DNA of 64,000 nucleotides from Gammaproteobacteria bacterium. Lineage in GTDB: Bacteria > Pseudomonadota > Gammaproteobacteria > HK1. This document shows positions 63,423 to 64,000 of the stretch, piece after piece; within the stretch, counting starts at the first letter, position 1, and every line of letters begins with the position of its first letter. The notes below the pieces were generated by a model. It was not told the DNA's origin. It did no database searches and saw only the letters and a list, made by a program, of their open reading frames with translations. The DNA lies in contig JAJFJT010000029.1 of the NCBI GenBank assembly GCA_021773795.1, positions 1-64,000 on the forward strand, given 5' to 3'. The position numbers and the translations under genes were made by a program.

Positions 63423-64000
63423 ATGCAATTCACCGCTACAAATGATCGCGAAACCGCGGCGCTAAAGATTCCGCCTCATTCCATAGAGGCGGAACAGTCG
63501 GTGATCGGCGGTTTGTTGCTGGATAATAATGGCTGGGACCGGGTGGCGGATCGGATCACCGAGGAAGATTTCTACCGCCACGATCATCAACTCATCTTCG
63601 GCGCCGTCCGTGCGCTATCAGAAAAAAGCACCCCCTTTGATGTGGTCACGGTCAGCGAGTGGCTTGAGGCCAATGACAACCTCGAAGATGCCGGTGGCTT
63701 GGTCTATCTGGGCGAACTGGCGCGCAATACTCCCAGTGCTGCCAATATTCTCGCTTATGCCAACATCGTTCGTGAGCGCGCGGTACTGCGTGGTTTGATT
63801 CGTGCGGGTGGCGAGATCTCCGCCAATGCTTTCAATCCGGAAGGACGGGATGCCGCGGAATTGCTCGACCACGCCGAGCAGCTGGTGTTTCGGCTGGCGG
63901 AGAAGGGTGGGCGCCAGGGGCAGGGCTTTGTCGCCATGAAGGACATCCTGCCGGCGGTGATGGATCGCATTGATGAACTCTATCAACAGGATAGTGCCAT
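63423..64000 (+). CDS. dnaB: Replicative DNA helicase DnaB, N-terminal part
   Basis: The window ends after about 192 codons. The helical N-terminal domain, which binds primase and loader, is present: PPHSIEAEQSVIGGLLLDN and DFYRHDHQLIFGAVRAL, then GGLVYLGELARNTPSAANI. The RecA-type ATPase lies beyond the end. It is the last gene of the rpsF cluster, as in many gammaproteobacteria. The first in-window Met at 63423 fits the usual start. Confidence 0.96.
   Translation, partial: MQFTATNDRETAALKIPPHSIEAEQSVIGGLLLDNNGWDRVADRITEEDFYRHDHQLIFGAVRALSEKSTPFDVVTVSEWLEANDNLEDAGGLVYLGELARNTPSAANILAYANIVRERAVLRGLIRAGGEISANAFNPEGRDAAELLDHAEQLVFRLAEKGGRQGQGFVAMKDILPAVMDRIDELYQQDSA

Overview
The window is chromosomal DNA of a moderately GC-rich bacterium, most likely a gammaproteobacterium. 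Support comes from the unbroken tuf/S10/spc/alpha ribosomal order ending in rplQ, the neighbourhood of ssb, a YajR-like transporter and uvrA, the rpsF-rpsR-DUF2232-rplI-dnaB cluster, and a PEP-CTERM surface protein. The respiratory genes suggest a chemolithotroph or facultative denitrifier, perhaps Chromatiales-like; that placement is inference.

Layout. 1-14000 is ribosomal proteins, secY and rpoA, closed by a clear terminator. 14048-28631 is housekeeping: a SAM hydrolase, ssb, transporter, uvrA, sugar kinase, diguanylate cyclase, HDOD protein, 23S methyltransferase, lgt-thyA, nsrR, folA, apaH and apaG. 28668-33496 carries comM, ubiK, glycerate kinase and aroG. 33506-40745 (minus) is a tightly packed operon: a 1243-residue NfnSL-like flavin/iron-sulfur fusion, a peroxiredoxin-like protein, a RquA-like rhodoquinone methyltransferase, a PhoX phosphatase and a small membrane protein. 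42808-54610 holds a metallo-beta-lactamase/cyclic-nucleotide-binding protein, then a heme-copper oxidase-like cluster (small membrane protein, CuA subunit II, subunit I, Sco, a cytochrome b/ferredoxin/MvhD fusion, bacteriohemerythrin, heme A synthase) and a SulP transporter. 55663-64000 has a triple tail-collar PEP-CTERM protein, tRNA-Leu(CAG), rnr, rlmB and the rpsF-dnaB cluster.

The most interesting system is at 45038-52636. Subunit I keeps all six metal-binding histidines, but the active-site tyrosine position is glutamine. It is followed by senC and preceded by a 23-bp imperfect palindrome of NsrR-like architecture, and nsrR itself lies about 19 kb upstream. I read it as an sNOR-type nitric oxide reductase module with an unusual cytochrome b fusion as a possible electron donor. 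The RquA/NfnSL-like operon is a second redox module of interest.

Small non-autonomous transposable elements are scattered from 26 to 48 kb. There are three families: A (about 140 bp), B (160 bp) and C (about 260-290 bp). They have terminal inverted repeats and, in most copies, visible target duplications; one copy is nested inside another. Two copies sit exactly at stop codons (folA, apaG), and one appears to have replaced the 5' end of the Sco gene. No transposase gene is present in the window.
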